Positions 26,170 through 36,117 of a DNA stretch of 64,000 bases are shown here, piece by piece. Positions within the stretch are counted from its first letter, which is position 1. Each line of letters begins with the position of its first letter. Source of the DNA: Burkholderiaceae bacterium. GTDB taxonomy: Bacteria; Pseudomonadota; Gammaproteobacteria; Burkholderiales; Burkholderiaceae_E. The stretch spans positions 1 to 64,000 of the forward strand of contig JAMLIR010000005.1 in the NCBI GenBank assembly GCA_023954045.1, written 5' to 3'. The translations under genes and the position numbers were made by a program. The notes beneath the pieces were generated by a model. The model was not told the DNA's origin. It saw only the letters and a program-made list of their open reading frames with translations, and did not search any database.

Positions 26170-26625
26170 ATGCTGAACACGATCCGTGAGTTCTTCGAGC
26201 GCCACATCGCCGCGACGCCGAGCGGCACGCCACGGCACACGATCGAGCTGGCCACCGCTGCGCTGCTGGCCGAGGTCGTGCGCATCGACGGCCACAGCGG
26301 CGACGCCGAGCGAGCGATCGCGCTGCGCGCGATCAACGAGAAGCTGGGCCTGTCTCCCGACGAGGCCGCCACGCTGCTCGACCTCGCATCGCAGGAGATG
26401 CGCCAGGCGACCGACTATTTTCAGTTCACGTCGCTGATCAACCGCCACTTCGCGCAGGAGCAGAAAGTGCGCATGATCGAGCTGATGTGGCAGGTCGCCT
26501 ACGCCGACGGCCGGCTCGACGACCACGAACTGCACCTGATCCGCCGGATCGCCGACCTGCTGCACGTCCCTCATCAGGACTTCATCGCCACGAAGATGCG
26601 CGCACAACGCGCGAAGCGCGACTGA
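26170..26625 (+). CDS. TerB-family protein
   Basis: A 151-residue cytosolic protein with the TerB/TerD-associated helical domain. The pattern LLAEVVRIDGHSGDAERAIALRAI near residue 35 and LMWQVAYADGRLDDHELHLIRRIADLLHV near residue 105 are the two acidic repeats (xxADGxxxxxE) of this family, which probably bind metal. Such single-domain TerB proteins occur widely outside tellurite operons and their function is unknown. ATG 26170. It stands alone between the EamA remnant and the convergent formaldehyde-oxidation genes. Confidence 0.82.
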   Translation: MLNTIREFFERHIAATPSGTPRHTIELATAALLAEVVRIDGHSGDAERAIALRAINEKLGLSPDEAATLLDLASQEMRQATDYFQFTSLINRHFAQEQKVRMIELMWQVAYADGRLDDHELHLIRRIADLLHVPHQDFIATKMRAQRAKRD

Positions 26626-26675
26626 CGTCGCGCGCGCGCCGCGCGCTCCACGGGGTCAGCGGCAGCCGATGCCGT

Positions 26676-27529
26676 TCACGCCTGGCCCGCCAGCAGCGCG
26701 GCGTGGTGCCGCAGGTGGTCTTCGACGAAGGTCTGCACGAACCAGTATCCGTGCCCGTAACCCTCGCGCACGTTCAGCCTGATCGACGTCCCCGAAGCCC
26801 TGCACGCCTCGACCAGCCGGTCCGGCAGCAGCTGCACGGCCAGGTACTCGTCGGCCGCTCCCTGGTCCACCAGGATCGTCGTGCCGAAGCCGCGCCGCGC
26901 GGCGAGCTCGGTCGCGTCGTACTGCGCCCACTCGGCCCGGTCGTCGCCCAGATAGCCACCGAATGCCTTCTGCCCCCATGGGCACTGCGAGGGCGCCGCG
27001 ATCGGCGCGAACGCCGACACCGACCGGTAGCGGTCGGGGTTGCGCATCGCGCAGACGAGCGCCCCGTGCCCGCCCATCGAGTGGCCGAAAATGCCCTGCG
27101 CGTCCGCTGCGGGAAATCGCTGCGCGACCAGCGCCGGCAGTTCCCGAGTGACCCAGCTGTACATGTGGTAGTGCCTGGACCACGGCGCGAAGGTGGCATC
27201 GACGTAGAACCCGGCGCCCTGCCCGAAGTCCCAGTGCGCGTCGTCGCCCGGCAGGCGCACCCGCGGGCTCGTGTCGGGGGCGACCAGCATCAGCCCGAGC
27301 TCGGCGGCCACGCGCTGCGCGCCGGCCTTCATCATGAAGGTCTCCTCGGTGCAGGTCAGCCCGGCCAGGTAGTACAGCACCGGCACGCGCCTGGTCGACG
27401 CCTGCGGCGGCCGGTAGACCGAGAAGCGCATCGGCGCGCGGCAGACCGTCGAAGCGTGCGAGTAGAAGCCCTGCACCCCGCCGAAGCAGGCATGCTCGGC
27501 GATCACGCGGAAGTCGTCGCCGCCCGCCA

Positions 27530-27530
<1 letters not shown>
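26676..27530 (-). CDS. fghA: S-formylglutathione hydrolase
   Basis: A 284-residue esterase-D-type hydrolase that converts S-formylglutathione to formate and glutathione, the second step of glutathione-dependent formaldehyde oxidation. The nucleophile is S151 in FGHSMGGHG; the oxyanion region LAGLTCTEETFMMKAG and the acid/base segments (DQGAADEY, GYGHGYWFVQTF) are all present. ATG 27530 shares one base with the stop of the upstream dehydrogenase gene (TGATG), so the two are translationally coupled. Assignment is firm both by sequence and by context. Confidence 0.95.
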
Positions 27531-28672
<1,142 letters not shown>

Positions 28673-28677
28673 TTATC

Positions 28678-28693
28678 GGGCATCATGATGCCC
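28678..28693. promoter_or_regulatory. Perfect 16-bp palindrome between frmA and the DUF1993 gene
   Basis: GGGCATCATGATGCCC is fully self-complementary and lies in the 78-base divergent region, 39 bases before frmA and 25 before the DUF1993 gene. It could be an operator for either or both genes. It does not look like the published FrmR site as I remember it. Confidence 0.4.
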
Positions 28694-28717
28694 CCGATCC
28701 AGCCGAGGAATCCCGCC

Positions 28718-29224
28718 ATGCCGATTTCGATGTACGACGCCAGCGTTCCGGTCTACACGCAGATGCTCGGCGCGCTCGACAAGGTGCTCGCGAAGGCCGA
28801 GGCGTACGCGCAGGCACGGAAGATCGACCCGAAGGTGCTCGGCCAGGCGCGCCTGTTCCCCGACATGCTGCCGCTGGTCTCGCAGGTGCGCATCGCCTGC
28901 GACACGGCGAAGCTCGGCGTCGCGCGCATCACCGGCATCGAGGCGCCGAAGTACGAGGACAACGAGCAGACGATCGCCGAGCTGCGCGAGCGCATCGCGA
29001 AGACGCTCGCGTTCATCGCCAGCGTGCCGCGCGAGAGAGTCGACGGCCAGGAGGACCGCGACGTCGTGGTGCCGTTGCGCGACCGCAAGCTCGAGTTCAA
29101 GGGACGGGTGTTCCTGCTGCACTGGTCGCTGCCGAACTTCTTCTTCCACGTGACCACCGCCTACGACCTGCTGCGGCACAACGGGCTCGAGATCGGCAAG
29201 TCCGACTACCTCGGGCGCAACTGA
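28718..29224 (+). CDS. DUF1993 family protein
   Basis: A 168-residue protein with the DUF1993 start MPISMYDASVPVYTQMLGALDKVLAKAEAYA and the conserved C-terminal block FLLHWSLPNFFFHVTTAYDLLRHNG. The family is related to DinB-like four-helix bundles; several His residues (HWS, FHVTTAYDLLRH) could bind a metal. Function is unknown. ATG 28718 is chosen because the family sequence starts there and GAGGAA precedes it. Divergent from frmA across 78 bases. Confidence 0.85.
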   Translation: MPISMYDASVPVYTQMLGALDKVLAKAEAYAQARKIDPKVLGQARLFPDMLPLVSQVRIACDTAKLGVARITGIEAPKYEDNEQTIAELRERIAKTLAFIASVPRERVDGQEDRDVVVPLRDRKLEFKGRVFLLHWSLPNFFFHVTTAYDLLRHNGLEIGKSDYLGRN

Positions 29225-29383
29225 CGCTTGCACCACATTGGGGCGCCGTGCGTCCCGAAAGATCGCCCGGTCGTCTGCCGGCGGCGAAACCGCGTCCCGG
29301 GGCGCCCAAGATGGCGGCTGGATTCCCCATGAGCCCGAGCCCGGCGGCGCGCCGCCGGCGATCGGCATCACCCCCTGCGAACA

Positions 29384-31900
29384 GTGGAACCGCCAGCCCG
29401 TTGGAGAGGATCGGATTCGCGACTGCGGCAGCTGCGGGCCGCCGGCCTTGCCGCGACGCTGGCGACACTCTGGATCGCCGTCCTCGGGTTCGCACTGGCC
29501 GGTCATGAGCGCCGCGTCGGCGCGGCGGTCGCCACGCTGGCGCTGCTGGTCGTCGGCACGGCGCTGACTGCCCGCCTGAAGAGCAACCGGCTGCTGGGCG
29601 CCTTCGCGACCTGGGTCGGCTCGCTCGCGCTGTGCGCGGCGGCGTCCGGATGGGACCTCGCAGGCCTGGCCGATTCGATGCCGGTGGCCGGCCTGGACGC
29701 CTTTCGCCTGGCCGCCTACACGGCCCAGCTCGCGAGCACCATCGGGTTGCTGTTCGCGGCGTTCGGAAAGGATCTCGCGTCGCCTCGATTGCGCCGCGCC
29801 ATCGGTCTGGTGCCCGCCGCCGGCGTAGCGGCGGCGCTCGCGATGCTGGTCCTCCCGCGGGGATTCCTGCTCCCTGCATTTCCGTACGCCGCCGGCCTGG
29901 TGGCAGTGATCGTCCTGCTGGCGTCGCTGCACACGCTGGCCGCCACCCACGCGGCACGGCTGGCGACGTTCCTCGCCGGCTGGGGCGCGCACGCCGCTGC
30001 GGCGCTCTACGAATCGCTGGCCTCGCCCGCGGAGCAGGGCGGGCTCGCCGGCCTCGCCGTCGGCGCCGGAATCGTCGTGTTCGCGGCATCGGCCGCCACG
30101 ATCGTCGGCCGGATCGCCAGCGTGGAGGCACGCAAGCGCGACCGCGCCGAGCGCAACGCCCTGGACGCGGCGCGCAAGTATCGCCACGTCTACTACACGG
30201 CGCCGGTGGCGCTGATCTCGATCGACCTGCTCGGCCAGGTCCTGCGCTGGAACGACCAGGCCGGGCACCTGTTCCGCGCAGCACTGAGACAGGGCCGGCT
30301 GAACACCCTCGCGGCGGTGCTGGGCCCGGAGCGCGCCGACGCGCTGGTCGCCGAGGCCACGTCGAGCGGACGGCATCGCTCCGAAATCCAGGTGCAGCTC
30401 GACGAAGTCGAGGGAGGGCTGCGCACCTGCGCGATCGACGCGCTGCGCGCCGGCGACGCGATCGAGATCACGCTCGCCGACGTCACGGAGCGCAGCCTGC
30501 TCGCGCGCACGCTCGAGCACATGGCCTACCACGACTCGCTGACCGACCGGCTCAACCGCCGCGGACTCGAACGCGAGATCGAGCGGCTGGCCGCTTCGGC
30601 GGCCGCCGGCACCCCGGCCTCGCTGATCTTCGTCGACCTCGACCGGTTCAAGGCGATCAACGACGTGTTCGGCCACGCGGCCGGCGACTCGATCGTGATC
30701 GAAGTCGCCAATCGCATGGCCGCGGCGCTGCCGGCCTCGGCCCTGATCGGCCGGCTCGGCGGCGACGAGTTCCTGGCCGCGGTCCCTGGCTGCACGCTCG
30801 ACGAGGCGCGCTCGATGGCGCAACGTATCGTGGCGGACGTCGTCGACGAGCCCTACGAGTTCGACGGCAAGCGGATCCGGGTCGAGGCCGGCGTGGGCAT
30901 CGTCGAGTTCGCCGCCGACATGCGGGTGCCCGAGCTGATCGCATATGCCGGCGCGGCCTGCGCCGAGGCCAAGAAGGGACGCGGCGACCGCATCGTCGCC
31001 GCCGAATCCTCGCGCGAGCACCTGGCGCGCTATCGCGCGGAGATCGCGCTCGGCGCGCGGCTGCGCACCAGCCTGCCCGCCGAGCGGATGAGCGTCCACG
31101 CGCAGCCGATCGTGCCGCTCAAGGGCGACCCGCGCGTACTGTCGTACGAAGTGCTGTTGCGCGAGCGGGACGAGCTTGGCCGGATCGCGCCGCCGACGCG
31201 GCTGATCGCCGCCGCCGAACGTCACGGCGCAATGACCGCGATCGACCGCTTCGTGCTCGAGCGCACGCTGCAGCACCTCGACGACCACCGACAGCACGCC
31301 GCGGCGCTGGGCTTCGTCACGGTCAACCTGAGCGGCATTTCGCTGAACGACGACCACTTCCTCGCCGACGTGCACGCCATGCTGGCGCAGCATCCTGCGA
31401 TCGCGCCGAAGATCTGCCTGGAGATCACCGAATCGGTGGCGCTGTACGACATCCGCAACACGCGCCGCTTCGCCGACCGGATGCACTCGCTGGGCGTGCG
31501 GATCGCGCTCGACGACTTCGGCGCCGGCTACTCGTCGTTCGCGTACCTGCGCGAGCTGCCCGCCGCGCTGATCAAGATCGACGGCCAGTTCATCGTGTCC
31601 ATCGACCGCGACCCGAAGAACCAGGTCATCGTCCGCGGGATCCGCCGGCTCGCCGAGGAACTCGGCGCAGCCTGCCTGGCCGAGCGGGTCGAGGACGTGG
31701 CGGCGCTCGGATCGTTGCTCGCACTGGATCTCGACTATGCGCAGGGATTCGTGTTCTCGAAGGCGCAACCGATCGAGGCCTGGCTGACGCAGACCGTCGA
31801 CCTGCGGCCGCTCGAGCGCGCTGCTCGCAAGCCCGCCGCCGGGTCCCGCGAGGCGCTCGCGGCGCGCGCCCCGCGACACACCCCCGTGATCCACGCATGA
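29384..31900 (+). CDS. Membrane-bound GGDEF-EAL cyclic-di-GMP protein
   Basis: An 838-residue protein. The N-terminal third has about seven hydrophobic segments (residues about 20-250), forming a membrane sensor. A PAS-like domain follows (KYRHVYYTAPVALISIDLLGQVLRWND), then GGDEF with intact RLGGDEF, then EAL. The EAL motif itself reads EVLLRE, but the other catalytic positions are retained: VNLSG, EITES, LDDFGAGYSS, IKIDGQ, AERVED and YAQGF. Both activities look possible. GTG 29384 is the only sensible start, although its leader lacks a ribosome-binding site. Its stop overlaps the start of a Ser/Thr kinase gene (ATGA), which links c-di-GMP and protein phosphorylation. Confidence 0.87.
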   Translation: MEPPARWRGSDSRLRQLRAAGLAATLATLWIAVLGFALAGHERRVGAAVATLALLVVGTALTARLKSNRLLGAFATWVGSLALCAAASGWDLAGLADSMPVAGLDAFRLAAYTAQLASTIGLLFAAFGKDLASPRLRRAIGLVPAAGVAAALAMLVLPRGFLLPAFPYAAGLVAVIVLLASLHTLAATHAARLATFLAGWGAHAAAALYESLASPAEQGGLAGLAVGAGIVVFAASAATIVGRIASVEARKRDRAERNALDAARKYRHVYYTAPVALISIDLLGQVLRWNDQAGHLFRAALRQGRLNTLAAVLGPERADALVAEATSSGRHRSEIQVQLDEVEGGLRTCAIDALRAGDAIEITLADVTERSLLARTLEHMAYHDSLTDRLNRRGLEREIERLAASAAAGTPASLIFVDLDRFKAINDVFGHAAGDSIVIEVANRMAAALPASALIGRLGGDEFLAAVPGCTLDEARSMAQRIVADVVDEPYEFDGKRIRVEAGVGIVEFAADMRVPELIAYAGAACAEAKKGRGDRIVAAESSREHLARYRAEIALGARLRTSLPAERMSVHAQPIVPLKGDPRVLSYEVLLRERDELGRIAPPTRLIAAAERHGAMTAIDRFVLERTLQHLDDHRQHAAALGFVTVNLSGISLNDDHFLADVHAMLAQHPAIAPKICLEITESVALYDIRNTRRFADRMHSLGVRIALDDFGAGYSSFAYLRELPAALIKIDGQFIVSIDRDPKNQVIVRGIRRLAEELGAACLAERVEDVAALGSLLALDLDYAQGFVFSKAQPIEAWLTQTVDLRPLERAARKPAAGSREALAARAPRHTPVIHA

Positions 31901-33402
31901 ACGCGCCGACCGACCAGCTCGCCGAACGGCGCGACGCCGCAGCACCGCTCGCGCCGGGCCGGCGCCTGGGCGACTACCTGCTCACCCGCGTGGTCGGCCA
32001 GGGCGGCTTCGGCATCGTCTACGAGGCCGAGGACCTCTGCCTGCAGCGGCGGGTGGCAATCAAGGAATACATGCCGTCGCACCTCGCGACGCGACCGGAC
32101 GGCGAGCGCGTTCACCCGATCTCGAGCCGCTACGCGAAGACCTTCGAGTTGGGGCGCCGGAGTTTCGTCAGCGAGGCGCGGCTGCTCGCGCAGTTCCGCC
32201 ATCCGGGCCTGCTGGAGGTCTTCCACTTCTGGGAACAGAACGGCACCGCCTACATGGCGATGCCCTTCTACGAAGGGCTGACGCTCGATCGCGTGCTCGA
32301 AAGCAAGCCCGGCATCGTCAGCGAGGCCTGGCTGAAGCACACGCTCGCGCCGGTGCTCGACGCGCTCGAGCACATGCATGCCGCCGACTGCTACCACCGC
32401 GACGTCTCGGCCGACAACATCCTGATCCTCGAGGGCGGCAAGGCGCTGCTGCTCGACCTCGGCGCCGCGCGCCGCGTGATCGGCGACTCCGAGCGCGCGC
32501 TCACCGTGATGCTCAAGCCGGGCTACGCGCCGATCGAGCAGTACGCCGACGATCCGGCGTGCCGACAGGGCCCGTGGACCGACATCTACGCGCTGGCCGC
32601 GGTGCTGTACTTCGCCGTGACCGGACGCATGCCTCCCGCTTCGGCGTCGCGGGTCATGCACGATTCGCTGCCGCCGCTGGGATCGCTGCAGCCACCCGGC
32701 TACGGGCTCGGTTTCCTCGAGGCGATCGACCGCGGCCTGTCGATCCGGCCCGAGCGGCGGCCGCGGTCGATCGCCGAGTTCCGGTCGCTGCTCTATGGCG
32801 GACCCGCGGAAGCCGGCAGCGCGGGCAGCACGGCGCAAAGCGCCGGCGGCGCCGCCGCGCGGGATCAGGCAGAGCCGTCGCCGCGGCGACCGGCCGGCCG
32901 CCGCGCGCAGTGGGCGGTTGCTGCCGCATTCGTGGGCGCCGCGGCGCTTGCGGCGTTTGCCACCTGGCCCAGGCCGCCCGCCGATGCCGGCGAGCGGGGC
33001 GTGCAGGTCATTGCGGAAGCGAAGCCCGCTGGCCCGGCGCCGGTCGCCGTCGCGCGCCCTGTCGCGAAGCCGCCTGCCGTCTCCGTGACGTCGGCGCCGA
33101 TCGCAAGGCCGGCTCCGGCCGCGCCCGTCGGGGCCGCGGACACCGCCGGTACCCCTGCGACGCCGCAGGCTCGGGCATCGGCGCCGCCGGGCCCGAAGGG
33201 AACCGTGCGGCTCGCGGTGTCGCCCTGGGGCGAGGTGTTCGTCGACGGCGTGAGCAGGGGCGTCACGCCTCCGCTGAAGGAGTTCGCGCTGGGCGCAGGG
33301 CGGCACCGGATCGAGGTCCGCAATCCCGCGGCGCCCAGCCTGGTCCGCGAGGTCGTGGTCGGCGAGGGCAAGGCGACCGTGATCGCGCATCGCTTCAAGT
33401 GA
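31897..33402 (+). CDS. Transmembrane serine/threonine protein kinase with PEGA-like C-terminus
   Basis: A 501-residue Hanks-type kinase. Gly-rich loop VGQGGFGIVYEA (from about 33), Lys K56 in VAIKEYM, catalytic loop CYHRDVSADN with D169, and metal loop DLGAARR with D187 (DLG rather than DFG). HRDVSADNI replaces the usual HRDLKPxN, typical of a proteobacterial subgroup. A transmembrane helix lies near 338-357 after an Arg-rich stretch. The Pro/Ala-rich periplasmic part ends in a PEGA-like fold (VRLAVSPWGEVFVDGVSRGVTPP). Overlap with the GGDEF-EAL gene (ATGA) and a TssQ-like lipoprotein gene 45 bases downstream suggest a PpkA-like role in controlling a secretion system, but no other T6SS gene is in the window. 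Confidence 0.88.
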   Translation: MNAPTDQLAERRDAAAPLAPGRRLGDYLLTRVVGQGGFGIVYEAEDLCLQRRVAIKEYMPSHLATRPDGERVHPISSRYAKTFELGRRSFVSEARLLAQFRHPGLLEVFHFWEQNGTAYMAMPFYEGLTLDRVLESKPGIVSEAWLKHTLAPVLDALEHMHAADCYHRDVSADNILILEGGKALLLDLGAARRVIGDSERALTVMLKPGYAPIEQYADDPACRQGPWTDIYALAAVLYFAVTGRMPPASASRVMHDSLPPLGSLQPPGYGLGFLEAIDRGLSIRPERRPRSIAEFRSLLYGGPAEAGSAGSTAQSAGGAAARDQAEPSPRRPAGRRAQWAVAAAFVGAAALAAFATWPRPPADAGERGVQVIAEAKPAGPAPVAVARPVAKPPAVSVTSAPIARPAPAAPVGAADTAGTPATPQARASAPPGPKGTVRLAVSPWGEVFVDGVSRGVTPPLKEFALGAGRHRIEVRNPAAPSLVREVVVGEGKATVIAHRFK

Positions 33403-33447
33403 CCGGCCGGCGCTGCCGCCGCCGAAATCTTCCCCGAGAGACCGACG

Positions 33448-33861
33448 ATGAACAGGCACCCGGCACTCGTACTCGCAATCGCCGCGCTGGCGCTCGCGGG
33501 ATGCAGCACGATCGGCGACGTCGGCCGCAAGGTCGGCATCGCCCCGGCCTCGCCGGCCGAGCAGAAGCTCGCCGAAGGGATCGCGCTCTACGACCAGGGA
33601 GAGTTCCCCGCGGCGATCCGCACCCTCCAGTCGCAGGAAATCGCCGACGGCGACGTCGGCACCCGGGTGCGCGCGAACAAGTACCTGGCGTTCAGCTATT
33701 GCGTGACGCAGCGGCGCGTGCTGTGCCGTCGCTCGTTCGACACCGCGCTTCGGCTCGACGCGACGTTCGAGCTGCAGCCCGCCGAGGCCGGTCACCCGAT
33801 CTGGGGACCGGTGTACGCACAGGCCCGCAAGGCGGCCGACCAGCGGCGCGACCGTCGCTAG
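33448..33861 (+). CDS. TssQ-family lipoprotein (T6SS-associated)
   Basis: A 137-residue lipoprotein. Signal and lipobox: IAALALAGCSTI, with Cys at about residue 19. The mature part is a TPR-like helical repeat (EQKLAEGIALYDQGEFPAAIRTL, then RVRANKYLAFSYCVTQRRVLCRRSFDTALRLD). The ending EAGHPIWGPVYAQARK is typical of the TssQ family, lipoproteins coded beside type VI secretion genes and kinases in beta- and gammaproteobacteria. ATG 33448 with CCGAGAGACCGACG upstream. Here it follows a Ser/Thr kinase without any secretion-system gene, so either the T6SS is elsewhere or the module has been put to another use. Confidence 0.78.
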   Translation: MNRHPALVLAIAALALAGCSTIGDVGRKVGIAPASPAEQKLAEGIALYDQGEFPAAIRTLQSQEIADGDVGTRVRANKYLAFSYCVTQRRVLCRRSFDTALRLDATFELQPAEAGHPIWGPVYAQARKAADQRRDRR

Positions 33862-33891
33862 CTGGCGCACGCCGCGAGCTGGCGCACGCCG

Positions 33892-34770
33892 CTAGCCGGG
33901 GCGTCGCAGCGCCGGATCGTCGGCGCACTGCAGCGTCCATCGCGCGCCGGCGTCCTGCGCCAGCGCGCCGGCCAGCCACGGCAGCGCCTCGCGCACCGCG
34001 CGCTGCAGCGTCCAAGGCGGATTGACGACGAACACCCCGCTGCCGTGCAGCCCCAGTCCGTCGGGCGTCGGCGCGCGCACCGTCAAGGTCGCGTGAAGCC
34101 AGCGCAGCCGCGGCACGCGCTCGAGCCGGCGCACCATCTCCGCCGGCTCGCGGCGCTGCACCTGCGGATACCAGATCGCGTAGCAGCCCGTCGCGAAACG
34201 CCCGAGCGCGTCGCGCAATGCCCCGACCACGCGCGAGTAGTCGCGCTTGTCCTCGTACGACGGATCGATCAGCACCAGCGCCCGGCGCGGCGGCGGCGGC
34301 AGCAGCGCCTTGAGTCCGTCGAACCCGTCCTCGCGCCGAACGATCGTACGGCGCGCCGCGCCGCGGCCTGCCTCGGCGATGTTGCCGGCCAGCACGCCGA
34401 CCTCGGTCGGATGCATCTCGAACAGCCTGAGCCGGTCATCCGCGCGCAGGTGCGCGAGCGCGATGAACGGCGACCCCGGATAGTGCCGCAGCGCGCCGTC
34501 TGGATTCGCCGCGCGGACGACGTCGAGGTACTCGGCCACCGGCGCGGGCGCGTCGGTGCGCGACCACAGCCGCTCGATCCCGTCCGCGAACTCGCCGCGC
34601 TTCGCGGCCCACTCGCCTTCGAGCGAATACAGCCCCGCGCCCGCGTGCGTGTCGATCACCCAGAACGGCGCGTCCTTCGCCGCGAGGTGCCGCAGCAGGT
34701 GCACCAGCACGACGTGCTTGAGCACGTCGGCGTGGTTGCCCGCATGGAAGGCGTGGCGATAGCTGAACAC
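33892..34770 (-). CDS. rlmJ: 23S rRNA (adenine(2030)-N6)-methyltransferase
   Basis: A 292-residue RlmJ, which methylates A2030 of 23S rRNA with S-adenosylmethionine. The start FSYRHAFHAGNHADVLKHVVLVHLL is the family signature, GTG being the start codon at 34770. The SAM site is VIDTHAGAGLYSLEG, and the catalytic motif is LIDPSYEDKRDY (DPPYE in E. coli). The C-terminus GSGVFVVNPPWTL is also characteristic. Length is a little above the 280 of E. coli. It is a stand-alone housekeeping gene, convergent with the TssQ-like gene. Confidence 0.95.
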   Translation of the reverse strand: MFSYRHAFHAGNHADVLKHVVLVHLLRHLAAKDAPFWVIDTHAGAGLYSLEGEWAAKRGEFADGIERLWSRTDAPAPVAEYLDVVRAANPDGALRHYPGSPFIALAHLRADDRLRLFEMHPTEVGVLAGNIAEAGRGAARRTIVRREDGFDGLKALLPPPPRRALVLIDPSYEDKRDYSRVVGALRDALGRFATGCYAIWYPQVQRREPAEMVRRLERVPRLRWLHATLTVRAPTPDGLGLHGSGVFVVNPPWTLQRAVREALPWLAGALAQDAGARWTLQCADDPALRRPG

Positions 34771-34831
34771 GCCCCGATCATGCCCGATCCGGGCGCCTCG
34801 CGCGGCCGGGGATCGATCCGCCTGACGTCGA

Positions 34832-35467
34832 TCAGGCGCCCGCGCGACCGCGCAGGCCCTCGCGCTCGGCGCGCATCGAGCGCGCGGCCGCCTGCGCCAG
34901 CCACGCTGCGGCCACCGCGATCGCCAGCCACACGAGCGCCTGTCCGACGAGCGCCTGCTCGTCCAGCCGATAGCTGTTGCACAGCCGCGTGGTCGCGTCC
35001 TGGTAGAGGACGCCGACGACGCCGGTCATCGGCAGCACGTTGCCGAGGAAGAAGCCCTGGACCACGACCCCGGCGGGACGCCACGACATCCGCAGCGCGG
35101 CGCCGCAAAGCAGCAGCGCGGCCCACTTCGCGGCCTCGACACGGACGTCGACGAGCGCCAGGTCGAGCAGGCGCGGGATCATCGCGAGCGCGAGCACGCC
35201 CGCGCTCGCGCTCAGCCCGGCGATGCCCAGCGCGTTCCAGCGCGCGACACTTCGACCCAGCGACGCGGGACACGCCGACGCGAGCAGCGCGCCGGCCGCG
35301 ATCAGCGCCGGGAACTGCAGCAGCATGTGAGTGGCCATGCCGGCCTCCATCGCCCGCCGCACCGGCGGCAACGCGAGCAGCGCGAGCGCCGCGGCGCCGG
35401 CCAGCGCCCGGCGTCGCGCGCGCGCGGGCCCGCCAGCGAGCAGCCGCGCGCGACCGTGCTCAGCCAT
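34832..35467 (-). CDS. Membrane protein, last gene of the cbb3-like oxidase operon (CtaG-like?)
   Basis: A 211-residue inner-membrane protein with about five hydrophobic segments. The block AGMATHMLLQFPALIAAGALL, with a His-Met pair at a membrane edge, recalls the CtaG/caa3 assembly family (HMxxHLLL), but similarity is too weak for a firm call. ATG 35467 overlaps the SCO gene by eight bases, so it is cotranscribed with a copper chaperone and oxidase genes. A role in copper delivery or oxidase assembly is inferred from this position only. Confidence 0.65.
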   Translation of the reverse strand: MAEHGRARLLAGGPARARRRALAGAAALALLALPPVRRAMEAGMATHMLLQFPALIAAGALLASACPASLGRSVARWNALGIAGLSASAGVLALAMIPRLLDLALVDVRVEAAKWAALLLCGAALRMSWRPAGVVVQGFFLGNVLPMTGVVGVLYQDATTRLCNSYRLDEQALVGQALVWLAIAVAAAWLAQAAARSMRAEREGLRGRAGA

Positions 35468-36101
35468 CGGCGCCGCCCGCGGCAATCGCGCGTGCGAAGC
35501 CCAGCGCGTCGTCGATCCGGTCGTAGTCGAAGATCCTGATCAGCCGGCCGCGCGGGTCGACGACCAGCAGCGCGGCGTTGTGCTCGAAGCCGCCGAGGCC
35601 GTCGGGGATCACGACGACGCGGAACCGCCGCAACAGCGGCGCGAGGCTGCGCGCATCGGCAACCGTCGCGAAGCGCCAGGTGTCGGCGCGCGCGTTCATC
35701 TCCGACGCGTAGCGCGCGAGTACGTCGACGTCGTCGCGCGCCGGGTCGAAGCTGATCGACAGCAGCCGCACCTCGGCACGCGCGGCGCCGGCTTCCCCGG
35801 CGCGGATCCGGGCCTGCAGTTGCTGGAACGCGGTGCCGAGCGCTGCGCAGACCGACCGGCAGTCGGTGTAGAAGAAGTCGACGATGGTCGCCGCGCCTTC
35901 GGACGCGAGCAGGTCCGGCAGCGCGCGTTCGCCCAGGCCCGGCACCAGCACCTCGACGGACGGGGCCGGGACCGGCTCGCGCGCGACCTCGTAGCGCCGC
36001 GCGCCTTCCTGCGTCCAGGTGCGGAAATCGTGCGTGAGCCACGCGGCCGCCGCCAGCGCGAGGAGCGCGAACGCAGCACTCGCGACGGCCGTGCGCAGCA
36101 T
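35460..36101 (-). CDS. SCO1/SenC family copper chaperone-like protein
   Basis: A 213-residue membrane-anchored periplasmic protein with a thioredoxin fold. N-terminal anchor FALLALAAAAWL; copper/redox motif C81-x3-C85 in FFYTDCRSVCAALG; the conserved His region is GGFEHNAALLVVDPRG, near residue 175. SCO proteins load copper into cytochrome oxidases or keep the site reduced. It lies downstream of the NsrR-like regulator and cytochrome oxidase genes on the same strand, 16 bases after the regulator, and overlaps the following membrane-protein gene. It is most likely an assembly factor for the operon's oxidase. Confidence 0.85.
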   Translation of the reverse strand: MLRTAVASAAFALLALAAAAWLTHDFRTWTQEGARRYEVAREPVPAPSVEVLVPGLGERALPDLLASEGAATIVDFFYTDCRSVCAALGTAFQQLQARIRAGEAGAARAEVRLLSISFDPARDDVDVLARYASEMNARADTWRFATVADARSLAPLLRRFRVVVIPDGLGGFEHNAALLVVDPRGRLIRIFDYDRIDDALGFARAIAAGGADG

Positions 36102-36117
36102 CAGATGGCGCGCGCAC

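Noticed and set aside
29229-29245. NtrC-like site (TGCACCA-CAT-TGGGGCG) and a sigma-54-like GG/GC element near 29364-29378
   Set aside because: The first has several mismatches to the NtrC consensus, and the second has 11 instead of 10 bases between GG and GC. Neither is convincing before the GGDEF-EAL gene.
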